This document shows, piece after piece, positions 8,605 to 16,088 of a stretch of DNA of 37,876 bases. Source of the stretch: JBDIBA01 sp039812705 (GTDB lineage: Bacteria > Actinomycetota > Acidimicrobiia > Acidimicrobiales > JBBSGY01); assembly GCA_039812705.1 (NCBI GenBank), contig JBDIBA010000016.1:1-37876 (forward strand). The letters are read 5' to 3'. The notes beneath the pieces are model-generated. The model did no database searches. It saw only the letters and a program-made list of their open reading frames with translations, and was not told where the DNA came from. Position 1 is the stretch's first letter. Every line of letters begins with the position of its first letter. The translations under genes and the position numbers were made by a program.

Positions 8605-10293
8605 ATGCCACAGAACGACACGTTTACCCGGTTTGTAACACTTCTTCGCTGGATCACCGCGGCCATCGGCCTCGGTTGGACCATCTTGTTGCCGAGCTCG
8701 CTTTCCCTCACGCTTGCGTCAATTGCCATTTGGGCTTATGCCATTTTGCGCAGCTTCAAACCGCTCGATTACCGCGGCAACACACGACGAGCCGTCACTC
8801 AGACAGCAATCGAGATCGCAATGGCACTCGGTGCGGTCATCACAACCGGAGACTGGCTGTCTCCGAACATGTTCTGCTTGTTTGTTCCACTTGTTGCAGC
8901 AGGTTTGTCTTTCGGTGCACCTGCTGCCCTGTTGGTTGCAGGCATCGAAACCATTGTGCTGTCACTCGTCTCGATCTTTCGCCACGTCACGGCAACTGCG
9001 GGACAAATCATTACGTGGTCAGGTGAACTGTTTCTGATCGCCATCGTGGCCAGCTACAGCCGCACACTGCTTACGCGTGCAGAAGCAATCAGTCGAGTTG
9101 CTGAGAAACGCACCCGCGAGCTGGCTCATGCAAACTCCCTGTTGTCGGACCTCGACCGTTTGAGCCGCAACCTGTCTGTGAAACTTGACTCGCGTGACGC
9201 GGTTCGCAGCGCGCTCGACCGCATTGTTGGCAGCATTCCTTGCGAGGTTGCGTTGATCTGCTTGGCGCGAAACAACAACACCGAGTGGGATGCGTCAGCC
9301 GCCTACGGAACCAACGTCGGGACACTTTTGTCGAAGGCCAACATGCCAGTGAATGCCTTTCACGCCGCAACCTCGCTCAACCAGTCCGTCACAACGATGA
9401 AGAATGAGCACAACGGCTTTGACCTTCGGTCACTCCACGCCATTTACACACCTCTGGTCGTGCGTTCGCAGACCATTGGTTTTGTTGCGATTGAACGAAC
9501 CCATGACACTGCCTTTTCAGCCGAAGAGTTGGCAGCAGCTCAGGAACTTGTCGACGAGGCAGCGTTGACCATTGACAACGCACGCTGCTTTGAACGTCTG
9601 CAAACCCGTGGCTCAGCCAGAGAACGCATCAGAATTGCACGTGACCTTCACGACCGCCTCGGACAGTCAATGGCTTACGTTGCATTCGAGTTGGACCGGC
9701 TGCGCGCAGCGACCGAAGACACTGCTATGAAATCAGAATTGGTGTCGCTTGGAAACGACGCTCGTTCGATGCTCAGCGAACTACGCGAAGCTCTTTCAGA
9801 CCTGCGCACAGAGGTAACGGACGATGCAGGTCTGCCAGAGACGCTCAAGTCCTATTTAGGGCGAGTCGAAACGCGATCCGGCCTAGAGACTCGTTTGACA
9901 GTCATGACCCAAACCCGTCTTGGCATTGGGAAGGAACGCGAGCTTTGGCGAATTGCACAAGAGGCTGTTGCCAACGCCGAACGACACGCCGACGCGGCAC
10001 TCATTGAAGTCATCATCAGCGAGACCGACGTTTACTTTGTCATTGAAATAAAAGACGATGGTATTGGTTTGAGTTCAGACGAATCGCGCGTCGACCAGGT
10101 CAACGCAAGCGCTTCATACGGGATCACCGGCATGCGCGAACGAGCCGAGTTGTTGGGCGCAACGCTAAGTATTGAGGAACTTCAACCAAAAGGCACAAAC
10201 GTGAAGGTTGAATTGCCACTTACACTGCAAGACGTCTCGCCAACTTCTGGAGAGGCTCCCTTCGCCCCCGTTGACCCTCTGGGAAGGAAGTAA
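8605..10293 (+). CDS. Membrane sensor histidine kinase, NarL/DesK type with GAF-like domain
   Basis: A 562-residue two-component sensor. Residues 10-155 contain about five hydrophobic segments forming a membrane sensor; a short coiled region (about 155-190) leads to a GAF-like domain (about 195-325). The HisKA_3 dimerisation box is ERIRIARDLHDRLGQSM with phospho-acceptor H349. The HATPase_c domain follows, with IAQEAVANAERHA (N box), DDGIGLS (G1) and GITGMRERAELLG. This combination is typical of kinases paired with NarL/FixJ regulators. Start ATG 8605 is 27 bp from the divergent coaE start. The stop TAA (10291-10293) shares one base with the ATG of the response regulator, so the pair is coupled. 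The signal sensed is unknown; its position before the pilus locus suggests it controls pilus genes. Confidence 0.93.
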   Translation: MPQNDTFTRFVTLLRWITAAIGLGWTILLPSSLSLTLASIAIWAYAILRSFKPLDYRGNTRRAVTQTAIEIAMALGAVITTGDWLSPNMFCLFVPLVAAGLSFGAPAALLVAGIETIVLSLVSIFRHVTATAGQIITWSGELFLIAIVASYSRTLLTRAEAISRVAEKRTRELAHANSLLSDLDRLSRNLSVKLDSRDAVRSALDRIVGSIPCEVALICLARNNNTEWDASAAYGTNVGTLLSKANMPVNAFHAATSLNQSVTTMKNEHNGFDLRSLHAIYTPLVVRSQTIGFVAIERTHDTAFSAEELAAAQELVDEAALTIDNARCFERLQTRGSARERIRIARDLHDRLGQSMAYVAFELDRLRAATEDTAMKSELVSLGNDARSMLSELREALSDLRTEVTDDAGLPETLKSYLGRVETRSGLETRLTVMTQTRLGIGKERELWRIAQEAVANAERHADAALIEVIISETDVYFVIEIKDDGIGLSSDESRVDQVNASASYGITGMRERAELLGATLSIEELQPKGTNVKVELPLTLQDVSPTSGEAPFAPVDPLGRK

Positions 10294-10883
10294 TGACTCC
10301 ACTGCGAGTACTACTGGCCGACGATCACACAATGTTGCGTGAGGGCCTTCGCCGGTCACTCGCTGGGCACGGCATCGAGATCGTCGGTGAAGCAAACGAC
10401 GGCAAGGCCGCGCTAGACCAGGCGGCTTCATTGAAGCCAGACGTCATCCTTATGGACGTCACCATGCCAATCCTCAATGGCATCGACGCCACACGCCAGA
10501 TTCGCCGCACGGTGCCCGGCTGTGCCGTGGTCATGTTGTCCATGCACGGCGAAACCGAAATGCGTTCCCAAGCCGCAAAGGCCGGGGCGGCCGATTACCT
10601 GGTCAAGGACTGCTCAACCGACGACATCGTGGCGGCCATCTACAAAGCCGCCGGTATGCCTCCCCCGGAAACGGATTCCAAGGTCTTGACCCACCGAGAA
10701 GCCGAGATTCTCCAGATGATCGCCGATGGCAAGGGCACCAGCGAGGCCGCCGCCGCCCTGTTCATCAGCCTCAAGACCGTAAAAAACCATCTGGCCAGCG
10801 CATATGCCAAGTTGGACGCGGCCGACAGGACGCAGGCAATCGTCAAAGCGGCCAAACTTGGGATCATAAACCTCGACGTTTAG
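10293..10883 (+). CDS. NarL/FixJ-family response regulator (REC + LuxR HTH)
   Basis: A 196-residue DNA-binding response regulator. The receiver domain has the acidic pair D10/D11, phospho-acceptor D55 in VILMDVTMP and a Lys in YLVKDCS. The C-terminal LuxR-type helix-turn-helix starts at LTHREAEILQMIADGK and contains the recognition region SLKTVKNHLASAYAKL. ATG 10293 overlaps the kinase stop by one base, with a good ribosome-binding stretch GGGAAGGAAG inside the kinase end. It is the cognate regulator of the preceding kinase. NarL-type regulators bind inverted repeats as dimers; a palindrome 63 bp downstream of this gene, ahead of the first pilin, and another between cpaB and tadE are good candidate targets (inference). 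Confidence 0.95.
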   Translation: MTPLRVLLADDHTMLREGLRRSLAGHGIEIVGEANDGKAALDQAASLKPDVILMDVTMPILNGIDATRQIRRTVPGCAVVMLSMHGETEMRSQAAKAGAADYLVKDCSTDDIVAAIYKAAGMPPPETDSKVLTHREAEILQMIADGKGTSEAAAALFISLKTVKNHLASAYAKLDAADRTQAIVKAAKLGIINLDV

Positions 10884-10945
10884 TGAACGAATCCGCCCTC
10901 TGTTTGCGCGATTTCCCCCAATTCGTTACCAATAGGTGACAATTT

Positions 10946-10961
10946 TGGGTCATTCGACCTA
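10946..10961. promoter_or_regulatory. Candidate operator upstream of pilin 1
   Basis: TGGGTCATTCGACCTA is an imperfect inverted repeat (arms match at 5 of 6 positions around a 4-bp centre). It agrees at 13 of 16 positions with the perfect palindrome between cpaB and tadE at 19851-19866. It ends 77 bp before the pilin ATG. A further half-site-like TAGGTGAC lies at 10933-10940. Its distance from the -10-like box is suitable for an activator. Binding by the neighbouring response regulator is inference. Confidence 0.5.
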
Positions 10962-10990
10962 TGTAGAAGGCCAAATGGGCTCCCGATAGA

Positions 10991-10996
10991 TCTAAT
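10991..10996 (+). promoter_or_regulatory. Possible -10 box of the pilin 1 promoter
   Basis: TCTAAT differs from TATAAT at one position. The -35 region about 17 bp upstream has no resemblance to TTGACA, and the candidate operator is centred roughly 49 bp before the expected start of transcription. That is the layout of a promoter needing an activator. No other promoter was obvious in this 155-bp interval. Confidence 0.35.
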
Positions 10997-11038
10997 AACG
11001 CTCCGAGATTGGGGCGCTTCCAAAACAGGAGACAACCC

Positions 11039-11233
11039 ATGACCCTCGAAGCACTCACCACTTTCGTCTCAGCTCTCGTCCGCTCACACATCAAGAGCGA
11101 GCGCGGCGCAAGCCTCGTTGAATACGCATTGCTGGTCGCACTTATCGCCGTCGTCTGCATCGCAGCAGCTTCCTTCCTTGGTGGAAGCATCAGCTCGAAG
11201 TTTGGCCGCGTCGGTTCAAGCATCGCAGCTTAA
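11039..11233 (+). CDS. Flp-type pilin 1 (class IVb prepilin)
   Basis: A 64-residue Flp-family prepilin, the structural subunit of Tad pili. A basic leader (to about residue 22) ends in the processing site SERG followed by ASLVEYALLVALIAVV: cleavage after Gly would leave Ala at +1 and the conserved Glu at +5, Tyr at +6, followed by a hydrophobic helix, all diagnostic of Flp pilins. Start ATG 11039 is chosen because AGGAG (11027-11031) lies 7 bp before it; an upstream in-frame start at 11009 has no such site. It has its own promoter region and a strong terminator 32 bp after the stop, so it can be expressed as a short abundant transcript, as expected for a major pilin. The prepilin peptidase needed is not in the window. 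Confidence 0.93.
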   Translation: MTLEALTTFVSALVRSHIKSERGASLVEYALLVALIAVVCIAAASFLGGSISSKFGRVGSSIAA

Positions 11234-11264
11234 GTCTGATCGGATCTCTTCCAATCTGACAACG

Positions 11265-11298
11265 AAGGGGCGTCACGGCTTAGTCCGTGGCGCCTTTT
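11265..11298 (+). terminator. Rho-independent terminator after pilin 1
   Basis: A 10-bp stem GGCGTCACGG / CCGTGGCGCC (11269-11278 with 11285-11294, one G-U pair in RNA) has a 6-base loop and is followed by TTTT (11295-11298). Outer A/T pairs can extend the stem to 11265. It separates pilin 1 from pilin 2. Confidence 0.85.
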
Positions 11299-11375
11299 CG
11301 CCGTTTCTCAGCCCAACGAATTATTGCGCCTGAGAGACACCTATTTTTCAATCCACCGGCGGGACGATTCACCTG

Positions 11376-11576
11376 ATGAGAACCATGCAAGAACTCACTG
11401 AAGTACTACTGCGGCTTTGGTACCGAGCACCGCGCACAGACCGAGGCGCCAGCCTTGTCGAGTACGCGCTTTTGGTTGCCTGCATTGCCGTCGTCTGCAT
11501 TGGGGCCGCAGCATTCTTCGGATCTGCAATCAGTACAAACATGCACCGATCCGGCTCTTCAATCTTCCAGCCCTAA
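11376..11576 (+). CDS. Flp-type pilin 2 (class IVb prepilin)
   Basis: A 66-residue paralogue of pilin 1 with the same core: leader ending TDRG, then ASLVEYALLVACIAVVCIG, so Glu is again at +5 after predicted cleavage. The mature part differs after the helix (FFGSAISTNMHRSGSS) and ends differently, so it is probably a minor or alternative pilin. ATG 11376 is used; an in-frame ATG at 11385 is also possible and neither has a strong ribosome-binding site, which suggests lower expression than pilin 1. A terminator separates it from pilin 1. Its stop TAA overlaps by 4 bp, tail to tail, the stop of the minus-strand membrane protein gene. Confidence 0.9.
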   Translation: MRTMQELTEVLLRLWYRAPRTDRGASLVEYALLVACIAVVCIGAAAFFGSAISTNMHRSGSSIFQP

Positions 11577-13096
11577 GTGTCTGCCTTGAGATTTCTGACC
11601 TGAGGCTTCAGGCCTGAGGCATCTGGCAACTGTTGGGCTTCCAAGGCGTTAGCCCATGCCTCGACACCCGCCGGGACAAAGCCGATCCACTTTTTGTCTT
11701 CATAGACAAGTCGCCATTGATCCTGGCTTCGCAAGTAGTTGCCAAGCGGCGTGTCTTTTTCCCAAACCACTGCAGTGAAGTTGTACCGCTCGAGGATCTC
11801 GGCAGTACTGCCCTGCCCACGGTCCAAATTGAGCGCGTCGCGGCTGACTTGTTCGGGATACATGTCAAAGCGGTCATCCATGAACACTTTTGCCTCGCGG
11901 CCTTCTTGCAACACGCGGTAACAGCCAGCCCACTCGTTGAGAGCCAATCGTTCCTTTTGGGCCGGACTTAGAGAGTTGACCGCTGCGACCGGGTAGTCGT
12001 GAAAGTTCAAAGGTTCCCGCGTGACAACGCGAACAACGACAAGTACCGCTACGCATGCGGCCAAGCCAACGCAAGCCACACTCAACAGCCGGAATCGGTC
12101 GGAGGCACCCTGCGCCCCGGCGTCATCACGAGCTTCTCTTACGGCGCGTGTATTGGCCAGTGCGGTCCGCAGGCAGGGCGCGATAACGACCGCCAATAGC
12201 GGCGCATAGCGAACTGACCACAGGGTGGCTGCCAAGAACACCGTGAACGGCAACACCCAGCGCCATTGGCGTTTGCCGGCAGCCAGGGCAGCCACGGACA
12301 AGACAACGCCGGCAAGCAACAATCCACCAGCCAGCGAATGGAAATCAGGCGAAGACCACTCGCTTATTTCCTTGAAAAGACTTCCGTTTGAAAGCGCATT
12401 GGTCCAAAACAACAACAACTTCGGGCCCAACGGGTTAATTGCCCCAAGCAACACGCCGCCAATTCCTGCCAGCAGATATTTCCAGGCGACCTCTCGCCTA
12501 TCGAGCCACGAACCCAGCAGATACAGGACCACAAAGCCAATGCCCGCCGGGAAGGACCCGTGGGTGTTCACCCAAACCCAGAACGTGGGCAGCAGCCACA
12601 GCGGGCTCCTGTTGCGATCCAGCACGAAAACAACGATCGCGAAGCACACGGCGCCAAACATCAGCGGCCTTGGAGACCACATGGAAACGGCAACCATCAA
12701 GGCCGTCAGGCCGATTCCAACACTGACCGCAGCCCGACCCGTCCGGGCCATCATCACAATCAGAAACGCAGCTATGCCCGTGAGAACGGAATTGAGGACA
12801 ACGACTGCCTTGAAGCCGCCGAGGGCATGCAGAGCGCCGTAGATGCCCGATGCAAGCCAGCTCTGAACCACCCACGGCTGACCCTGCGCCGTGAAGGAAT
12901 AGGGGTCTGTGCGCGGAATCTCCTTGTGCGTCCACATCTCGATACCGGTGCGCATGTGGACGAACATGGAGTTATCGGCAATGCGGTCTGCGCCGACAAT
13001 CAACCCCAGGGAAGCCAGGAAGATCAACAGCGCGGTCTCGCTCGACATACGCCAACGCGATGTGCGAGGCCCAGCTGAAACCTGATCATTCTCCAT
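11573..13096 (-). CDS. Polytopic membrane protein, GT-C-like (function unknown)
   Basis: A 507-residue protein with roughly ten hydrophobic segments and a soluble C-terminal part of about 130 residues. After the first helix it has FVHMRTGIEMW, then IPRTDPYSFTAQGQPWVVQSWL. This layout (an H-x-R-T-G stretch, then PxTDPxSxT and PWV.xxWL in the first outer loop) recurs in uncharacterised bacterial membrane proteins related to GT-C glycosyltransferases. I do not recognise a characterised member. It lies between the pilins and tadC, on the tadC strand, but a terminator separates it from the tad operon. A role in decorating pilins or the envelope is only a guess. Start ATG 13096; the stop overlaps pilin 2 by 4 bp. 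Confidence 0.7.
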   Translation of the reverse strand: MENDQVSAGPRTSRWRMSSETALLIFLASLGLIVGADRIADNSMFVHMRTGIEMWTHKEIPRTDPYSFTAQGQPWVVQSWLASGIYGALHALGGFKAVVVLNSVLTGIAAFLIVMMARTGRAAVSVGIGLTALMVAVSMWSPRPLMFGAVCFAIVVFVLDRNRSPLWLLPTFWVWVNTHGSFPAGIGFVVLYLLGSWLDRREVAWKYLLAGIGGVLLGAINPLGPKLLLFWTNALSNGSLFKEISEWSSPDFHSLAGGLLLAGVVLSVAALAAGKRQWRWVLPFTVFLAATLWSVRYAPLLAVVIAPCLRTALANTRAVREARDDAGAQGASDRFRLLSVACVGLAACVAVLVVVRVVTREPLNFHDYPVAAVNSLSPAQKERLALNEWAGCYRVLQEGREAKVFMDDRFDMYPEQVSRDALNLDRGQGSTAEILERYNFTAVVWEKDTPLGNYLRSQDQWRLVYEDKKWIGFVPAGVEAWANALEAQQLPDASGLKPQVRNLKADT

Positions 13097-13100
13097 AAAC

Positions 13101-13141
13101 GAAAACTAGTTGCCCCTCCTGCAAGAAGAGAGGCAACTAGT
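13101..13141 (-). terminator. Rho-independent terminator of the cpaB-tadZABC operon
   Basis: Arms 13128-13141 and 13105-13118 form a 14-bp stem with a 9-base loop. The single mismatch on the plus strand (13115/13131) becomes a G-U pair in minus-strand RNA, and TTTT follows the stem in minus orientation (13104-13101). It lies 45 bp after the tadC stop and just before the start of the next minus-strand gene. Confidence 0.85.
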
Positions 13142-13186
13142 CCTTACGAAACGCTTGCGAGTTGTGCGCAACTGCTTGTTGTCGGC

Positions 13187-14116
13187 TCAGGTGCTACCCA
13201 AGTTCTCGACAATCTTCATGGCAGCCGGGCCCAAGAGAACCACGAACAACGCAGGGAAGATGAAGAACGTCATCGGCAGCAGCATCTTGACCGGAGCCTT
13301 TTGCGCAGCTTCTTGAGCAAGCTGGCGACGCTTGATGCGCATTTCATCTGATTGGGCGCGCAACACGCGACCAATTGAAATACCGAACTGGTCGGCCTGA
13401 ACCATTGCCAGAACGAAAGTTTTCACTTCTTCAATCTGGGTTCTCTGGTCAAGCGCGTTCAAGGCTTCTGCACGTGCAGCACCTGCACGCATTTCACCAA
13501 TCATGCGGCTGAACTCCACGCTGAGTGGGCCGTCCACACTGGTTGTAATGCGGTCGATTGCCTGCTCGAAACCAAGACCGGCTTCAACGCTAATGGTCAG
13601 AAGGTCCATGGTGTCTGGAAGTGCCCGACGAATCTGCTTTTGACGAGACTGTGCTGCACTCTTGAGTCGCGCGTCGGGCATGAAGACAAATGCTGCAGCA
13701 ATCACGGCGGCCATCAACAACTTCTTTCCTGGAGGCCCAGGGAGAAGCGCTAGTCCGATTGGAAGTGCAAGCACAGCACCAACAAGGGACAGGACGCGGA
13801 TGACCAAGAAGCGGTCAAGTTCGTCCGGACCACGACGTCCGGCAACGATAAGCATCTGACGCTTTGATTCGATGTAGCCAACAGGCGTGAACCGCTTGGC
13901 AAGTTCAAGTGAACGAGCGTTCAGCGGAACCATCACGCGCTCTAGGAACGAGTGTTCTTTTCCGACGAGGTCGTTGCCTTGCCACGAGTAGGACTCGATT
14001 GCCTTTAGCGACGAGCGGCCTTCAATGCGTTGCTCAATCGACTGGCTTGTGTACCAGAAGAAGAGGAGCACTGCACCAAATGCAGCCAGTCCGAGGAGGA
14101 TAGCGATGAGAAACAT
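13187..14116 (-). CDS. tadC: Tad pilus platform protein TadC (T2SS F domain)
   Basis: TadC is one of two inner-membrane platform proteins of the Tad machine; with TadB it couples the ATPase to pilin assembly. The 309-residue protein has an N-terminal membrane helix (FLIAILLGLAAFGAVLLFFWY), two middle helices (about 105-150), the type II secretion F domain starting LPDTMDLLTISVEAGLGFEQAIDRI, and a C-terminal hydrophobic helix (MLLPMTFFIFPALFVVLLGP). This topology is standard for TadC. Start ATG 14116 follows the tadB stop by one base, so the two are coupled. It is the last gene of the operon and is followed by a strong terminator. Confidence 0.93.
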   Translation of the reverse strand: MFLIAILLGLAAFGAVLLFFWYTSQSIEQRIEGRSSLKAIESYSWQGNDLVGKEHSFLERVMVPLNARSLELAKRFTPVGYIESKRQMLIVAGRRGPDELDRFLVIRVLSLVGAVLALPIGLALLPGPPGKKLLMAAVIAAAFVFMPDARLKSAAQSRQKQIRRALPDTMDLLTISVEAGLGFEQAIDRITTSVDGPLSVEFSRMIGEMRAGAARAEALNALDQRTQIEEVKTFVLAMVQADQFGISIGRVLRAQSDEMRIKRRQLAQEAAQKAPVKMLLPMTFFIFPALFVVLLGPAAMKIVENLGST

Positions 14117-14117
14117 G

Positions 14118-16088
14118 TCAGGCCTCGATCTGAATCATCTTGTTCATTAGGAAGTAGCCGATTCCCATTGAGATGGTCGCTGCAACCAGCAGCACCTGGC
14201 CAATGAGGCTCGAGAACAGTGGCTGCATGTAGCCGGGGTTCATGATGGTGATCAGCAAGCAGATTGCCGGTGGCAAACCAACAAGGATGATCGCCGACAT
14301 GCGACCCTCGGCAGTCAATGCACGCACTTCACGACGCAAGCGCTCGCGCTCGATCATCGTGTTGCTAACCGTCATCAGCAGTTCGGCCAGGTTTCCACCG
14401 ACTTCACGCTGAATCTTGATTGCCATGACAGCCCACTCGAAGTCTTCAGAAGCCATGCGGTCAGAGACTTCTTGAAGCGCTTCTTCAACAGGACGACCAA
14501 GTCGAGCCTCTGCAAGTGCGCGGGTTAGTTCGGAGCCCATTGGCGCTTCAACCTGCTTGGCGACTGCGTCAAGGCCCTGAATGAGCGAGTAACCGGCACG
14601 CAACGAACCTGCCAACAGCTGCAGGGTGTCTGGAAGCTGCGATGTGAACTTGCGACGACGACGCTTAGCCTTGAAGGAAAGCAACATGACAGGCAACGCC
14701 GCAAAGACGAGACCGGCCGCGGCAAACCCAAGGAATCCAAGGGCGACCGAACCAATGATCATCGCAACCACAGCAATCGCAGCGGTAAAGAAGATGGCTT
14801 CTGCCGGCTTCAGCGGGACTTCGGCCTGTTCAAGTCGTTGTTCAACATTTTGAAGAAGACCTCGCTTCTCGGCAATCTTCGCAGTCTCTGCAACGGCTTT
14901 CTTGATGAGATCAGAGTCCGCAAGACGCGAGAGGTCTTTTTCTTCTTCGGCATCGGTGTTGTACGGACGCAACGCGCGTGACAGCTGGTTGCGGTCCATC
15001 GTGATCACTTCACCAATCACGAACACCAAGAGTCCAACGGCCAGCAGGGCGAAGATACCCAGCAACAGCATTCCCAACGGACCACCCAGAATTCCAAGGT
15101 TTGTCGCCTTGACCTCTGGAGGAGTTGCAGCAGCACCGATGTTCAAGGTGCCCGATCCAACACGTGCGGTCTCGCTAGCCGAGCCCGCCGTTACGGTGAT
15201 GTTCAACGCACCGGGCTTTTGCTTCGATGTGTAGGAAATGAGGGCCTGCTTCGACAATGCCGAAGAGACGCCACCAAGAACCTGAGTCAGCGCGCTTGGG
15301 CTGCTGACCTCGTAAGCACGACCGTGGGTCTGCTCGGCAAAGTTCGTCAGCGTGTCGCGTTCGTTTTCTTGAGCCGAAGAAACCACAGCTGCAAACAGCG
15401 AAGCGTTTGTGTCTTGCAGCGAGTGCAGCGCTTCTTCGCCGGTCGAGTTGGAAATAGCTTCACGGCTGGCGTTCATCACCATCACGTTTGGCTGCAAATC
15501 GGGCTTGTCGCGAAGAACCGCAGTTGCCGTGCGGATTCCGTCGTACAACGCAGACTGTCCGTTACCGGAAAGTCCGTTGATGACAGCGGCCAAAGACGCG
15601 GTGTCATCGGTGAAGTTCGCCACAACGCGACCCGCCGTGTTGTAGGCAACAACGGCGTATTGCTGACCAGGCGCCTTGGCGTTGATCATTGCGATGGCAG
15701 CTTCCTTCTGACGTTGCAATGAGTCAGAGTCACGTGCAGCCGCCGAAGCGTCAATCATCAACACGATGCCCGTTGGGACCGAAGCGTCACCAAACGACCG
15801 AACGTTTGGATTGATTGCGGTCTTGTTTTCAGTAACGCGGATGTTCTCTGTAGACGATTCTGCGCCGACGCGCATGGCAGACAGCGACACGTCAGGGAAC
15901 TGGCGTGTATCAACGCTTCGAATGAATACGGATTCCGACGCTGCCGAACTTGGTGATGTCATCACCAAGCCGACTCCCCCAGCGCATACGACAACTGCAA
16001 TCAATGCAGCGACGACGCGAAAGAGGATCGACCTTTTAGCCAGCGTTGATGGCGCTTTTGACGATTGCTTACGAGATCCGCACTTCAT
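14118..16088 (-). CDS. tadB: TadB platform protein with N-terminal vWA-like domain
   Basis: A 656-residue protein joining an extracytoplasmic von Willebrand A-like domain to TadB. A basic N terminus and helix (about 21-45) act as signal anchor. The vWA-like fold runs from about 105 to 280, starting VPTGIVLMIDASAAA. The usual metal-site signature D-x-S-x-S reads D113-A-S115-A-A117; the later Thr position is Ser (QSALYDGI, S179), and the Asp of the T/LxTDG-like strand is Asn206 (VMNASRE). A second helix (about 335-360) leads to the cytoplasmic TadB part with further helices (432-472) and the F domain beginning LPDTLQLLAGSLRAGYSLIQG. Ordinary TadB is only about 300-350 residues. ATG 16088 overlaps the tadA stop by one base. 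The TadB assignment is secure; the vWA function is unknown. Confidence 0.92.
   Translation of the reverse strand: MKCGSRKQSSKAPSTLAKRSILFRVVAALIAVVVCAGGVGLVMTSPSSAASESVFIRSVDTRQFPDVSLSAMRVGAESSTENIRVTENKTAINPNVRSFGDASVPTGIVLMIDASAAARDSDSLQRQKEAAIAMINAKAPGQQYAVVAYNTAGRVVANFTDDTASLAAVINGLSGNGQSALYDGIRTATAVLRDKPDLQPNVMVMNASREAISNSTGEEALHSLQDTNASLFAAVVSSAQENERDTLTNFAEQTHGRAYEVSSPSALTQVLGGVSSALSKQALISYTSKQKPGALNITVTAGSASETARVGSGTLNIGAAATPPEVKATNLGILGGPLGMLLLGIFALLAVGLLVFVIGEVITMDRNQLSRALRPYNTDAEEEKDLSRLADSDLIKKAVAETAKIAEKRGLLQNVEQRLEQAEVPLKPAEAIFFTAAIAVVAMIIGSVALGFLGFAAAGLVFAALPVMLLSFKAKRRRRKFTSQLPDTLQLLAGSLRAGYSLIQGLDAVAKQVEAPMGSELTRALAEARLGRPVEEALQEVSDRMASEDFEWAVMAIKIQREVGGNLAELLMTVSNTMIERERLRREVRALTAEGRMSAIILVGLPPAICLLITIMNPGYMQPLFSSLIGQVLLVAATISMGIGYFLMNKMIQIEA

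Noticed and set aside
11337..11345. ACACCTATT before pilin 2 as a third operator half-site
   Set aside because: Only the ACCTA core agrees with the tad palindrome and the other arm is absent.
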